A DNA stretch of 64,000 nt from Verticillium longisporum (GCA_019188255.1 JAETXT010000001.1:5022001-5086000); one strand, 5' to 3'; positions 46,650-59,381 are shown, numbered from the stretch's first letter. The notes: generated by a model not told the origin, from the letters alone. Translations and numbers: made by a program.

Positions 46650-48379
46650 CTGAACTTGGATTAGGTCAGCCGCGATAGCTCTGACAGGGCACCAATTACC
46701 TTGTCGCACTGCGTCACATAGAACAGGACCAAGCCATGGCGTTCATCGAGGCGTGCATCCGAGATAGAATATAGCCACAACAGGTGGAAGATCTCAGGGG
46801 AGGAAGCGTGGGGAGGCCAGAGATCAAACTGTCAGTTGTTTCACAAGCCGACGAGCCTCGAGTCGAAACCTAGCTTTCAGATTCCCAAAGGCCACAATCA
46901 GTTATTGAAAAGCAGGTAGCCCAACGGGCTGCTTCTACTGCACAAGACGAAATCGAGGACGAGCATGTCCCGGTTGACATCCTCCTCAGAGAAAGAGGTT
47001 CGAGGAATGAAGAGGCGGTGGCGGGTAAGCAGCGCAGCCTTAAGAATACGCTGCGTCTGGCAATGAGGTTGCACAGGGGCATAAAGCAGGCAACTAACCA
47101 CCTCTCCGCCACGGCCGCGTGCTCAGGCCCGGTCCTTCAGACAACCTCCAGGCTTATTGCCATGGGACACGCCTATGGATATCCGATGCTGTTAAGCAAT
47201 GCATCCCAATCATGATTGAAATGACCTCGTGTGGCATGAACACCGGCTGATCCGGAGAACCCGTAGAAGTTCCTCAATTGGGTCGAACTGATGACCTATG
47301 TTCCGGGCGTGGACTTGAGTGGGTGGCACAAAATGCCCGCTACTGCATGGACGTGAAGGCGGGAAAGCCCAGCGGATCTTGATGAGGCGTTTTTGCGAGG
47401 GTCTTTGAATGTGTCTTGACCCAGCCAATTGCGGCCTGTTGGTGGACAACGGCCCTAAGCATGCCAGTTTCGAGACTGGTAACCGCTGAACAGTTACAGA
47501 GTTATGAGGATGAGTATACTGTTCAGCTGGTAATGATAAAAGAAGTTTGAGCAAAAGAGATTGAACTCTAATCCAGCCTAGAACCTGATTCATCGCCTGG
47601 GACGGCATAGCAATGTCAATAATCCATAAGTCCCAGATGGACCAGGCTACTCTCACTGAGAGGTGTGACTGGCTGATAGGCTGGACGTTAAAAAGTTGCA
47701 TGGGAGTTTCGCTCGAGGGTACTGGCCGCATCGGGGGTGGACCTCGTTCCAGCGACCCGGCCGGCTGGAAAGACAGAGATAGGTTAAGCTGAAGAGCCCT
47801 TCAAGCATCAAGATGAGGGTTTGGGTGCGAGAAGGGAAGCCCGGCAACTTGGCGTGCCGCTTCTTACACTTAAGGCATCAACCAATGGGTTTGGACTGTG
47901 CTTTGCGGCTTCTGGTTCCGACAGCCATGTCAATAAGCTGCGAAATTGAATGGTGTGGTGAGATGATTGATTCGTGGATGTGGAAAAGAATGGATGTGGA
48001 GCAAGGTGCACAGCCGCTTAGATACGGTAATGCACAGCTCAGGCGAGCTTGGCGAGATCACTCTGAGGATCAGCATGCCAAGAGCACCCAGGTTCTGACA
48101 AATCCATCTGGTACATAGAACCTAGCACCTACAGTGTCTTCTTCAGGTACCTCCCAAGGTGCCATGAATCAGGTCTAACATCGAGTCCAAAACATGCATA
48201 TCAGGATGAGTGTTTCAAAAGGACGACCGCCTTCTATATCAAGTCTTGTTTCTCTACCATAGACCTGCTATTCCGCCTGGAATCAACTCAGCTTAGTTTC
48301 TTCCATTGAGAGCTTTCTAAATAGAAAGACATTCCACTAAACAACACCAACACCGAGATAAGGTATTTCCACCATCATC
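46650..48379. other. Intergenic, no gene recognised
   Basis: Short frames only. A minus-strand stretch around 46900-47100 has some protein-like text, but I see no start, splice sites or known motif. Confidence 0.5.
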
Positions 48380-49555
48380 ATGTCTGCACCACAAACCACC
48401 AAGGGCTGGACGGTAGAGGGCGCCGGTAGCGTGTCTTAAGTTCAGCGAGGATCTCGTCCTGCCTGAGCTCAAAGGCAACGAGGTTTTGTTCAAATTTCAT
48501 GCCGCATCACTGAACTATCGTGACGTGATTATTCCTCTTGTGGGTTATTGGCTCCCCATCATTCTTCGTCGCATACTAATGCTAGAAGGGACACTACCCT
48601 TTCCCAGTTAAGCCGAGTGTCGTTCCTGGCTCTGACGGAGCTGGGGAGGTCGTGGCAGTCGGTTCCAAGGTTATTCGTTTCGAGAAGGGTGCCAAGGTTG
48701 TCACACTGTTCAGTCAGGCGCATCAATCTGGAGAACAAACCTCCGAAATTTTGAGTTCAGGCCTAGGCGGGGCCGTAGATGGGACTCTACGACAATATGG
48801 GGTTTTCAACGAAGAGGGCTTGTCTTATATGCCCAAGAACCTTAGTTACCTGGAAGCCGGAACACTTTCTTGCGCCGCTCTCACGGCGTGGAATGCCCTT
48901 TATGGAGTCAGGCCAGTCGGTGCCGGGGACTGGGTTCTGACTCAAGGATAGGAGGTGTGAGCATTGCTGGCTTACAGTTCGCCAAAGCAGCAGGTGCTAG
49001 GGTCATCGCGACAACCTCTTCTCCCGCCAAGGGTGAGATGTTGAAAAAGCTTGGAGCAGACCATGTCATCAATTACAAGGAGAACCCGAACTGGGGCACT
49101 GAGGCTAAGGCTATCAGCGGAGGCGTCAAGCATGTCATCGAAGTCGGAGGCATGAACACTATGAAGGAGAGCCTCAACGCCGTCGGCCTTGATGGCGTCG
49201 TCACTATCATTGGCTGGGTTGGCGGACAGGCAGATGGCGGACTGGACTTCAATTTTGTTCAAAGCCGCATGGCTATCTTGAGGAGTATCGTCGTTGGAAG
49301 CAGAGAGGAATTCGAGGCAATGGTACGTCTGCATAACATCTGGCACAACAGCCTTACTAACATGGACAGATTCGGACAATTGAGGCATGTGACATCAAGC
49401 CCGTCATCGATCAGAAGGTCTTCAAGCTTGAGGAGCTGAAAGAGTAAGAAAATTCCAACGTCAGCGACATATACCGCATTCTAACACATGTCAGGGCCTG
49501 CAAGTATTAATGGGATCAGAAGCACTTTGGCAAAGTTGCAATCCAGATTGAATGA
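48380..49555 (+). pseudogene. Zinc-type alcohol dehydrogenase-like (MDR) gene, disrupted
   Basis: Exons 48380-48539, 48589-49322, 49370-49443 and 49495-49555 rebuild most of an MDR reductase of ~340 residues: NEVLFKFHAASLNYRDV, PSVVPGSDGAGEVVAVGSKV, AGTLSCAALTAWNALYG, GVSIAGLQFAKAAGARVIAT and WDQKHFGKVAIQIE. Introns are ~48-51 nt with GTGGGT, GTACGT and GTAAGA donors. These enzymes reduce or oxidise alcohols and quinones with NAD(P)H. The frame breaks at 48431-48440 (one base extra or two missing) and at 48944-48950 (one base missing), and TAA at 49508-49510 stops it 15 codons early, fitting a CAA-to-TAA change. Two shifts plus a nonsense codon suggest real decay, but the shifts alone could be errors like those seen elsewhere in the window. 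Confidence 0.7.
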
Positions 49556-52104
49556 GAGTGGCTCCCGAAGAACGAAGCTAGTTGGACAGCCAACACTGGC
49601 TGCCGAATTTCAGCTAAAAGCACACGTATTGAAACAACGTCGTTGATTCAACAGGAATGCATTTATGGAGGTACTGGCCACAGGTGCACACGCCGTCAAC
49701 GGGTCTAACCCAGAACAGTCTCCACGCGCAGCGTTCCAACATCAGTAGTAGTATCGACAAGATTAGCAATATAGAACTGTATTGTTAGCACTATCTTCCG
49801 GTCTCGCTGGGTATCGATACCTTCTTCCTCTACTTGCCTCGGAACCTTAAACCTACCCTTTGCCTCTATGATTGTGTCTCATTGATAGTATTCTACCTTC
49901 ACCCTAGGCTTTGAATGTTAATGTCAGGCGCCCCTTGCGGAGCCGCGGACTAGGAGTCTGATCAGGGGCTAAAAATCACGAAGACGTGTATAGAAGAACT
50001 GAAGAGGGCCTCCCGGCTGCAGAGGGCCAGAACGCAGGTGTATTACAACCCCATATCCACTATCTTTTGCCTGCGGATCACTTGTGGAAGTCCTCATCAT
50101 CTCGCCCAAACCATGCTCTGACACTGATATAGAAAGATAGAAGATCTTGTCGTTTTACATGGTCAGGGGAGTTGCTTGGCCGTAATGCCTCCTACTAAGG
50201 AACAGATATCCCCTCTGCCTTACAAAAACCTTGGGCTCTCATTGCTGAAGGCTCGTGAACGATGTCTAACCATGATTGGCACCATCATAGTTACCCCTTA
50301 TCACTTGCCGCCAAGGCTAAGAAAAGCGCCTCAACGAAGAGCTATCGTTTCTCAAATACTGCAGAATCGAATGAGCTTCTCGATGGGGAAGGTAAGGCAT
50401 ATCTGCAACCCTTTCACTGGTTGTGGCTTCCGACTGCTTTGGCTCGCATTCACATCGCTGACAGACAAAGAGCATTGAAGAATGCTATACCTGCATGGAG
50501 TATGTCGAACCAAGTAGAAAATGCTTCTGCGGAGCCGAAACCGCTGAAAGAAGACTCAAGAGCCACGACAGATGCTTTGGAGCGATATCCGAATTAAGTC
50601 CCCGTCACCTGGTGCTGTCTCCATGTTGTATGCCCGCCAGACGCCCGGGAGAGTAGGCAAGATTCTTCAGCAACCATCTTGGCGCAGTGGGCGAGTTCTG
50701 CGGGGGAGGACTGGTCTAGAACTGGGATGATTGCCGGCCACTGATGACCCGCTCGGCCGCTTCAGGAAGGTGACTAGATCCACAGCCTGGATGAGCTTCA
50801 GAGCTTGGAAGCTTAGGGAGCTCTGGCCCATACCCTGACCTCACGAGATCTAGTGGAAATATGACGACTTGGGTGTCTTTGCGACGCGGTTTCTCTTTCT
50901 GGAAACACACCTTGGCTTTGCCGGGCTAGACTCAAGCCTCAAAATGCACAATATTCTGGGTAGGAGGCTCAGAACATGCTGTGCTATCTAACACTGGCGC
51001 CGCTTGGCAACATTTGTCACAGCAAGTGAAGCACCTTCAATGGATGACTGCCACATCAACATAGTAATTTGAACTCTATTGTTGAAGAACGTCCTAGTGG
51101 CCTCTATCTGTCAGTTCCGGATGAGCTACGAGAGACACGTCCTGTGGGACCACCCAAGATGACGCGAAGTTGCCTACCGATTGCGGAGTTGCGTTGAGGA
51201 TCACAGACAAGGTTCCAGCTTCCTTCCTCGGGCCGCTCCGATTGAACGTGGGGTAAGCACATGAACAGTCGAAAAGGAAGTTCCTGGAAACTTCAATACA
51301 TGTCACGCAGGTGGCCATCTCGAGTCACAAGCCAACGAACGAGCAAAGACCACCACCTTCAGCCAGAGCACCGTACTCAGTCTGCAGCGAGCCCAGGTTT
51401 GTCACCGCCGAACTCCGAATCGCAGCTGCCGAAGATTCGCACCACGCAAGAAAAGAGGCGCGGGGGCGATCGCTGGATTGGGAAGGTGAGTGCTCTCAGC
51501 TGCCGGAGCTACTGGAGGGGAGTGATCTACGTTGAGCCAATCTTGCATGGCCTGGGGCAAAGCAGATGCCGAATCAGGGTCCCATCCCCGGCGCTTGAAC
51601 CAGTCCACGCTACCCCGTGAAACGACCGGGCCAGTATTCCCAGCGATCCAGCGACCTTCCACCACTCCAGTCGCGGCCTGACTACTCGCTGTGTGTAAGC
51701 GCCGGCGGTCCCTCCGATCGACGTGCTTGCTAGCCTAAAATCACGACATGGCTGCCATGGCTCAGATGGCCTCTCCAGGAAGCTGGGGAGAGAGGGGGCG
51801 ATTGTCGCGCGTTATCAAGCTGCTCGACTCGGGGAGAGGGGCAAGTAATGCGACCTGCCGTTTCTGACAGGGTGAGCGACCTGGTCATCGACGCGAGGGT
51901 AGGGTGAGCGCTTTTGTTGTGCCCATGAGGGGTTCGGTGATTGGGGAGCACGAACAAGTCACTGGCGATCACAAGATTGACACTCCAGTCGGCAAGCTAC
52001 ATAAGAGAAGTCGGGTTCGTCGCCATCGAGGAGGTGAAGCCTAGACAGTCAGTCCACACTTCACTCTTCACGGATCCTTCCAGTTCGAGTTGTACGACGC
52101 AAAC
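49556..52104. other. Intergenic, no gene recognised
   Basis: 2.5 kb with overlapping short frames on both strands (largest about 120 codons) and no recognisable domain, RNA gene or repeat. Promoter of the carboxypeptidase lies at the right end. Confidence 0.5.
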
Positions 52105-53559
52105 ATGAAGTTCCAGACCACCCTCGGCCTCTTGGCCGCTCTCGCGACGTCCGTCATTGCTGAGGAGAAGGTTCACTACGATGGGTACAAGGTCTTCCGC
52201 ATTGGGCTCACGATGATGTTGCCGACATCCACAAGCAGCTTGAGGGCCTCACCACCACCTCTGTTGGCTGCGGTGGCGAGACCGACCACGTCGAGATTGC
52301 CATCGCCCCTGAGGATCTCGAGGCCTTCGCTGCCCTGGGCCTCGACGCCAAGGTCATCAACGAGGATCTCGGTGAGGCACTCGCTGAGGAGGGTCCCGTT
52401 TCCGAGTTCTACGGCGGTAAGTCACTCGATGCTGATGTCGAAAGAATTTCCGCTGACGCATCTCCAGACGAGAACACCATCGAGGCCCGCCAGGCCGGTC
52501 TTCCCGCCGCGTCGTGGTTCACGGCCTACCGCCCCTGGGCTGAGCACGCCACCTTCTTCAACCAGATCCAGGCTGCTCTCCCCTCCAACTCGGAGATCTT
52601 CAATGTTGGCCAGTCCTTCCAGGGCCGCACCATCTACGGCATCCACCTCTGGGGCCCCAACGGCAAGGGATCGCGCCCTGCCATTGTCTTCCACGGCACT
52701 GTCCACGCTCGCGAGTGGATTTCTGCCCCTGTAAGTTCCATTTGCCCGAAAATCCCAGACTCAGCTGCTGATACGATGGCCAGGTCGTCGAGTACATCAC
52801 TCGTGAGCTTGCTGCTGGCTACCTTAACAACGATGCTTCCGTCCGTGCTTGGTTCGGCAAGTACGACTTCTACTTCATCCCCTTCGTGAACCCCGACGGT
52901 ATGTATACATTTACTTCGCCCCTTGAAACTCGTCATATCCCGGACTATAGACTGATGAAATCGCAGGCTTCGTCTACACCCAGTCCACCAACCGTCTCTG
53001 GCGCAAGAACCGTCAGACTCGCTCTGGCACCACCTGCGTCGGCACCGATGGCAACCGCAACTGGAACTTCAACTGGGGCCTCACCGGCGGTGCGTCCACC
53101 AACCCCTGCGACGAGACCTACAAGGGCCTTGCTGCCGGCGACGCTCCCGAGATCCGCGCCCTCCAGACCTTCACCCAGGGCCTCCGCACTCGCGGCGTCA
53201 AGCTCTTCATCGACTGGCACAGCTACGGCCAGTACATCCTCCTCCCTTACGGCTACAGCTGCAGTGCCCGCGCCCCCAACCACGCCACCCAGATGTCCGT
53301 GGCCGGCGGCTTCTCCAGCGCCATCCGCGCCGTCTCCGGCACCAGCTTCACCTACGGTCCCAGCTGCTCCACCCTCTACGCCACCACCGGAAGCTCCCCC
53401 GACTACCACAGTGGTGCCATCAACGCCGAGTTCTCCTGGACCGTCGAGCTCCGCCCCGGCCCCAACTCCTCCAACGGCTTCGTTCTGCCCGCCAGCCAGA
53501 TCGCCGCCAGCGGTGCCGAGCAGTGGGCTGGTATCAGGTACGTCCTGAACACCATCTAA
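52105..53559 (+). CDS. Secreted M14A metallocarboxypeptidase (one-base frameshift)
   Basis: Four exons: 52105-52416, 52468-52730, 52784-52898 and 52967-53559, 427 residues after allowing for one missing G at 52204-52206. MKFQTTLGLLAALATSVIA is the signal peptide; residues ~20-105 form the activation propeptide (DDVADIHKQLEG, EDLEAFAALGLDAKVI). The catalytic domain has zinc ligands in VHAREW and in the third-ligand motif DWHSYGQ, the substrate-binding NRNWNFNWG, the tyrosine-containing SSPDYHSGA, and the catalytic Glu in WTVELRPG. It removes C-terminal amino acids from peptides outside the cell. Introns have GTAAGT, GTAAGT and GTATGT donors and all phases agree. Apart from the missing base, which falls just after YKVFRI, the gene looks functional. 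It converges with the methyltransferase gene, 200 bases away. Confidence 0.92.
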
Positions 53560-53761
53560 GCGGCCCATGACCGCGAGGGTGCGGGTTCATGATACCTGTA
53601 TTCAGAAGAGTCTGGTGTTATTTGCCTCCCCTGTATTTTCATTCTATGAGCGAATTGCCAATTGAGAACAAATGAACAAAAATGAAAAACCCATTCCACC
53701 ATCAAATTCCTATGCCTCGCCTTCAGCGCTGCATCTCGTGACTCGTGACCACTGTTTTAGC

Positions 53762-54757
53762 TCAAATCGACCCAGCTGCTCGTGTTTCCATCTTCTTCTT
53801 GACCATGAGCAGAACGCCCGAGATGCCTCCCATGATGAATTCTTTACCAGGATCCACACCGGCTTCGTGCAGCAATCTCTCAATCGTCCTCCTCATGATT
53901 CTCACTACATCCTTTTCGCCCACAGCCTCGGGATGTGCCTCCCGCCACCGCGTCACAGGGCTCATGGTGCCAGCCGCCATCTCCAACATATCGAGCGTCA
54001 TGGCGTCCTTGCCCTGGAAGAACCCGCCCGCCGCGTCCGTCGCATCAGACAGGTTCCACTGCTGCCGGTAAAACGACTCGCGGTCGAACCCATCAACCGG
54101 CTCAGCGACCGTCCAAGGCAGCGGCAAGTCGACGTACAGGCCCTGGCCCACGAGGTTTCCCTTCTCCATGTACGGCCGCAGATGCTCCTCCTTGAGATCA
54201 GCGATGGCCTTTTGAATGGCGAGCGCGTTGGGCATGTCGCGATGGATAACGATGGAGCTGCCCGTCCAAAAGGCGACCGTGCCGCCGGGCCGCAGCGCGC
54301 GGACGGCGCGCGCCCAGAATCGGTCCATGTCGAACCAGTGCGCGGCCGTCGCGGCGGCGATGAGGTCGACGCTGCCGTCGGCCACGGGCGGAGTGAGGTC
54401 GGAGCCGAGATCTTCGGCGGATCCGACCTCGAAGCGCACGGGTGTGTCGATGGAGGTGATGCCCCCAATGTCGCGTGCCGTGGCGATCATGCCGGCGGAA
54501 GGGTCGAGGCCGAGAGCGTTCTCGAAGTAGGGTGAAAGCTCGCGGGTAGCGGTGCCGGGGCCGCAGCCTAGGTCGACGAGGGAGTGCAGGAGGCCGTTGG
54601 AGTTGAGGTGGTGCTGCAGGATGAGCTTGTAGAGGGCCGGATGGTAGCCGCGGCGGTTCCGGGCGTAGGCGGCGCCCTGCTCGGCGGTGTAGGCTCGGAA
54701 GGTCTTCTCAGAGGTGTCAGCAGCTTCCCGCGCGGGGTTTGGCCCAGCGTCAGCCAT
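53762..54757 (-). CDS. SAM-dependent methyltransferase (trans-aconitate methyltransferase-like)
   Basis: An uninterrupted frame of 331 residues. Class I methyltransferase motif I is VDLGCGPGTATREL near residue 62, with the acidic LGLDPSAGMI at motif II, SAEDLGSD, then AAATAAHWFDMDRFW and LRPGGTVAFW (motif III/post). The HWFD signature and the C-terminal region with the QQWNLSDA segment fit the fungal Tmt1/CRG1 group, which methylates trans-aconitate or small toxic carboxylic compounds in the cytosol. Substrate cannot be predicted reliably. The final residues are basic (MVKKKMETR), with no membrane segment. The start at 54757 is the first ATG and lies before MADAGPNPAREAAD. Confidence 0.9.
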   Translation of the reverse strand: MADAGPNPAREAADTSEKTFRAYTAEQGAAYARNRRGYHPALYKLILQHHLNSNGLLHSLVDLGCGPGTATRELSPYFENALGLDPSAGMIATARDIGGITSIDTPVRFEVGSAEDLGSDLTPPVADGSVDLIAAATAAHWFDMDRFWARAVRALRPGGTVAFWTGSSIVIHRDMPNALAIQKAIADLKEEHLRPYMEKGNLVGQGLYVDLPLPWTVAEPVDGFDRESFYRQQWNLSDATDAAGGFFQGKDAMTLDMLEMAAGTMSPVTRWREAHPEAVGEKDVVRIMRRTIERLLHEAGVDPGKEFIMGGISGVLLMVKKKMETRAAGSI

Positions 54758-57462
54758 GTTGATGATGAGAATGTGGTGTTGCGCTGCGAGTCATGCGCTG
54801 GGCCGAGACCTAACAATGTCGTGATGTCTTAGGTTGTCGTGCTACGGTGCCTGAAACTCATGTTGCTGGCAGACGATGAGGATCAATGGTCGATATGGTG
54901 TCCAAGAACACTCTCGTCGAAGAACCCCGCTCCAAGGCTTTCTCCAGGGAAGGCCTACGTAAGCCGGGATGCGCTCAATCAATGGCTGTGCCGTGATCGT
55001 CACAAAGCCCCAATGTCCAACGCGAGTCTTGCCTCTGTTGCAGATTTTATTCTCGATGGCAATGCTTCATTGATTAGCGAACCTAGTCCTTCTTTGACCG
55101 CCTTCAGATGCTTGACGGGGTGGCACCGAAGTGGAAATGATGGGCTCATATTTCGCGCAATAAGTTGATCAGCCTCATGACTGAAAGGAGAAGCACCAGT
55201 TCACCTGGAGGAATCAGAGCAATTCCGGTGTTGAGAGTTTTTCTAAACCTTCACAGACGGTGAACGGATATCCATCTACAATTCATCAGAATCTCAACCC
55301 ATCACGGACTTCCGATATATCAAATGAGCTAAATGTAAGCGATGGCTGCGCTTTTAGAGGGATCACAGAGCCATCTTTCAACATCTCGTCGGCAATTTCA
55401 GCTCGACGAAACTGTCATGTCGATGTACGCCAGTCGGACTCGAAACCTGCGTCAAAGCCTTCAACTCCTGCTCGCGCGAAGGATGCAGTTCACCCGGTGT
55501 GGAGCAGAAAACTGAGTAGCTCTAGTGATGTCATGGAGAAGCCCTTTCAGTGGCCTCGGCCCACCTGTGAATAAGGCGGAGGCAGAAAGTTGACATTTCT
55601 GCCCTGCCATGACTCCTGCATGTTTCCACGTGCGAGCGGCTCATCTTGGCAACTTTATGTCGCCACAGCATTCCTCTGAGCTCCTTGTCACTTCGAATAC
55701 GATGGCAAGCAGCGTCATCGTACCTGAAACTCTTTACTTTGTCGGGGTGATCTGGATGGTCGGATCGGTCGCGTGGTTTAGGTGGATTTTGACGCGAGAC
55801 GCGAAGATTTTATTTTTACTAGAACTAAATGCTTGTTTCGGCGTGATCGGTATCAAGGTGAATCACAGGCTGCTGTTGAATCGGGAATCTGTAAGTGCTG
55901 GGGTGTAGTTCGATGGTGTCGCTCTGAGGCACGTCTATTGAATTTATAAATGCATGAATCTTTGCACCGCGAGATCCGACAAACGTTGAGCCCGTGCCCA
56001 GTTGAGCACTTTTACCGTCCAATGGCTCCATGTCGCATGTGCTGTGATTCAAATTCATGTTTTCTCAGTAGGTCTTGTATTCTCGTCCAACAATGGATTA
56101 TCAGCCATCGTCCATGCCAACACAGCTCAACATCCCGATGGGATCTAAAGAGCATGCAAAGGGGATATCTCAGGTTCATCAAGTAGTAAGCAAACCTTCC
56201 GATCTCTTCAAGACAACGAATCCCCACATCGATTTGTTGCATCCTGCCGCCGGGACATCGCACCTTTTCAGAGCGAGTCCCGAGGTATTGTGCCACAGCT
56301 CAATTGCCATCCCTCGTCATCATCTCCACTACCGGGATAACGTCTTCAAGAGTGTAAGCCATCTGCCTCATCCAACAGACTGTCAAGGCTGCGCCAAACT
56401 CCCCTCCGTCACGTGTAACCTGTGCCATCGCCGCTGTCCTCAAGATCCCTTGAACCGACTTCCAAGGCGTCAAGGTGGGCAGAACAAGCTGGCACCTTGG
56501 CCAGCCAAGACACCAAAGCCAAATGGCGGGCTTTTTATGAGTGTTGCCAAACCACGACATGCGCCGAAACTCCACCGCAGACCAAGGTCCTATGTCCAAC
56601 CTCGAGTCATGAGGCCCCCAAGCCAGCCCTGCAACACTGGCTCCCGAGACAGATTCGGCCGCCTTGTTGGCCTGTTGGCTCGCCGTTCCAGTAGAGGTCC
56701 AGTTTACATGTAAAGTTCCCACATCCATCGGTCTCACAGTGGGCCGTCAGCATCAAGATCCTGGATCATGGGGACCATCAGAACGCCAACTGGCGTGTCC
56801 ACAGGTTGGGTTCAGGCAGCGTGCCCCGAAAGAGTGGTTCATTCCACCGAAAGGCGCCAGGGAGGCAAGTAACCTTAAACCTTGGCGGCCAAGCCCGTCG
56901 CCCAAGTGCCGTCTAATAAGATCCTAACGCGGTGTGGCCAGCCAAGCAGTCGGCTGCCGAAACGGCCCACCACCCGCACCCCTGAAAGGTTTTTCCAGCG
57001 GGCCAAGAGGACGCTGATGGTGGTGGGATGGCTCGGGTTTCCATATGCGGCAAGGCCGAAGACGACTTTTCGAATGGCCGACCCGTCAGCATCCCGAACG
57101 ACTCTGAATTCTTATTACTCGAGGCGCGTTTAGGTCAGCCTCGCTTGCCTCGCATCTTGGTTTCGTCGAATCGTGATGGCCAACTAGCGTAAGGAGCATG
57201 GCATTGGCACACGTCACTCTGGTTCTCGCGACCGGCGAGAATGAGGGTCAGCGTCGCACCTTGGCCAACAGAACAGCGGACCTGCGCACCTCATGCGCGA
57301 TGCACGAATAGAAGGGAAGAAAGGGGACCAGGCGGTCTTGGGAACCGCGAGATCAACACTCGTGGTATATATACGACTGTTGCGCCGCCTTGGAGGTGGC
57401 ATGCTTACCCCGAGTTTCCACCCCCAGACCACCCAGAAACCGTCATTGCTACGACATTCACG
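54758..57462. other. Intergenic, no gene recognised
   Basis: 2.7 kb upstream of both the methyltransferase and the sugar transporter, so it carries two promoters. A frame of about 210 codons at 56075-56713 has no domain, and its reverse frames are equally open, so I do not call it. Confidence 0.5.
57366..57374 (+). promoter_or_regulatory. TATA box of the sugar transporter gene
   Basis: TATATATAC lies about 90 bases upstream of the transporter ATG at 57463, a fitting distance for a core promoter with a ~60-base 5' UTR. Confidence 0.55.
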
Positions 57463-59381
57463 ATGTCTGAAAAGTCGGACAGAGCGGATACTATCAACAA
57501 CCACCAGGGGACGGTGGATAGCGCCCCGAAGAGTGGATTCAGTCGCTTCTGCAGTAAGATGGGCGATCTGCCACAATGGAAGGTCAACGGAAAGCTTCTG
57601 CGCGGTGCCGCCTTGAACTGGGGCATTGGTGTTATCGCCTCCTGTGGCTTTGTGAGTTTACCTAAGTTGCTTCGGAGATGAAGCTCAGCTGACATGGTGA
57701 AAGCTCATGTTCGGCTATGACCAAGGCGTTCTGTCCGGGCTTCTCACCCTCGACGACTTTCAGAAGAACCAGGCCTTGATGACGCCCCTCGACGCCTCGA
57801 ACCCTCTTTGCTGGAACGATGATGGCTCACGCGACGAACGCTACTGCCACGGTGACGCCAACACTCAAGCTGCCGGCGTTGCCCTGTATCAGATTGGTTG
57901 CTTTCTAGGCGCTGTTCTCATTCTCTTCTACGGCGAGAGCTGGGGTCGCCGGTCGTCGACCTTCTGGGGCTCCCTCATCATGATTATTGGTGGAATCATG
58001 CAGGCTGCATCCTTCGAATATGGGCTCTTCGTCAGTGGCCGCGTTGTTGGTGGCATTGGGAACGGCATGGTGACCTCAACCATTCCCACCTGGCAGTCCG
58101 AGTGCGCACGCCCTGAGAAGCGCGGCTTCCTGATTCTCATCTCTGGCGCCCTCATCTCGGGTGGTATCATGATCTCCTACTGGGTTGTCTATGGGTTCTA
58201 TTTCCTCGAGGGCCAGGTCCGCTGGCGCTTCCCCGTCATGTTCCAGTCTTTCTTTACCATTCTCGTCATGATTGGACTACTATATCTGCCCGACTCGCCT
58301 CGTTGGCTCTTGATGAAGGGTCGTACCGCTGAAGCCCGCGAGGTCATCGGTCGTCTCCTCGATCGCCCCGAGGACTCTGCCGAGGTTGACGAAGAGGTCA
58401 ACCAAATCGCTGCTGCTCTCAACGTTGAACAAAATGGTGGTCGCTTCAAGCGCCTCCTGACCAACGGACCCTCCCAAAACCTGCGCCGTACTCTCCTCGG
58501 CATCGCCGCCCAATTCTTCCAGCAGATTTGCGGCATCAACCTGATTACCTACTACGCTACTTTCGTCTTCGAGAACTCGCTTGGGTTCGGACCCCAGCTC
58601 TCCCGTCTCTTGGCCGCTCTCAACGGTACCGAGTACTTCCTCGCCTCCCTCGTCGCCCTGCCCCTCATCGAGCGCGTTGGACGCCGCAAGCTCATGCTTT
58701 TGGAGCCTTCGGCATGATGGGATCCATGGCCATTCTTGCCGGCACGACCTCGACGGGCACGACCAACGAGGACGGCGCGCCCCAGCTTTCGACCGCATAC
58801 GGCGTCACGGCCGTTGTCTTCCTCTTTGCATTCAACTCGTTTTTCGCCGTTGGCTGGCTTGGCATGACGTGGCTGTACCCAGCCGAGGTGACGGGACTCA
58901 ACATTCGTATCCAGGCCAACGCCCTGTCGACGTGCAGCAACTGGATCTCCAACTTCCTCATTGTCATGATCACCCCGCCGGCGTTCGCCAACCTCCAATG
59001 GAAGACCTACGTCATGTTCGCCGTGTTCAACGCGGCTCTCATTCCTTGCGTCTATCTGTACTTCCCCGAGGTAAGCTTCTTTTTGGTTTCCGGGAGGCAG
59101 CACAGCATGGATGTATTGCTAACACGACACAGACGTCTAAGCGCTCTCTTGAGGAGATTGACCTCTACTTCGCCCGTGCCTGGTCAGAGGGCGTCTCTCC
59201 CGTCAAGATGGCCAAGACGATGCCCCGGTACACCGCAACTGAGCTCGACAACGAGTTGGCCAAGTATTTCAGCGCTGCGGATATTGAGCAGCGCAGGGGT
59301 TCCATGCTGCAGTCGCGCCGGCCATCCGCCATGACCCAGGCACCAGATGAGCCTTCGGTGAACAAGAACACCACTCAGTAA
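57463..59381 (+). CDS. MFS sugar porter (one-base frameshift)
   Basis: Three exons: 57463-57651, 57704-59070 and 59133-59381, 601 residues if one missing T at 58698-58701 is allowed for. Sugar-porter signatures are all present: GYDQGVLSG, GESWGRRSS after TM3, PDSPRWLLMKGR before the central loop, ICGINLITYYATFVFE with the sugar-contact Gln-Gln just before it, ERVGRRKLML, and YPAEVTGLNIRIQANALSTCSNW. About 12 membrane helices fit a plasma-membrane proton/sugar symporter or facilitator. The C-terminal ~80 residues are hydrophilic (KRSLEEIDLYFARAW) and cytosolic. Introns have GTGAGT and GTAAGC donors. Without the missing base the protein would stop after about residue 400, at ERVGRRKLMLLEPSA. 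The sugar is unknown. Confidence 0.92.

Noticed and set aside
50262..50597. Frame of 111 codons with moderately protein-like text
   Set aside because: No signal peptide, domain or intron; I cannot distinguish it from chance.
55702..55908. Possible hydrophobic microprotein (VIVPETLYFVGVIWMVGSVAWF)-type helix
   Set aside because: It has one hydrophobic run but lacks the VLGCI/GVP/EAR core and intron of the microprotein pair; chance cannot be excluded.
56075..56713. Plus-strand frame of about 212 codons
   Set aside because: Composition is His/Pro/Arg/Ser-rich, no homology-like motif, and antisense frames of similar length exist.
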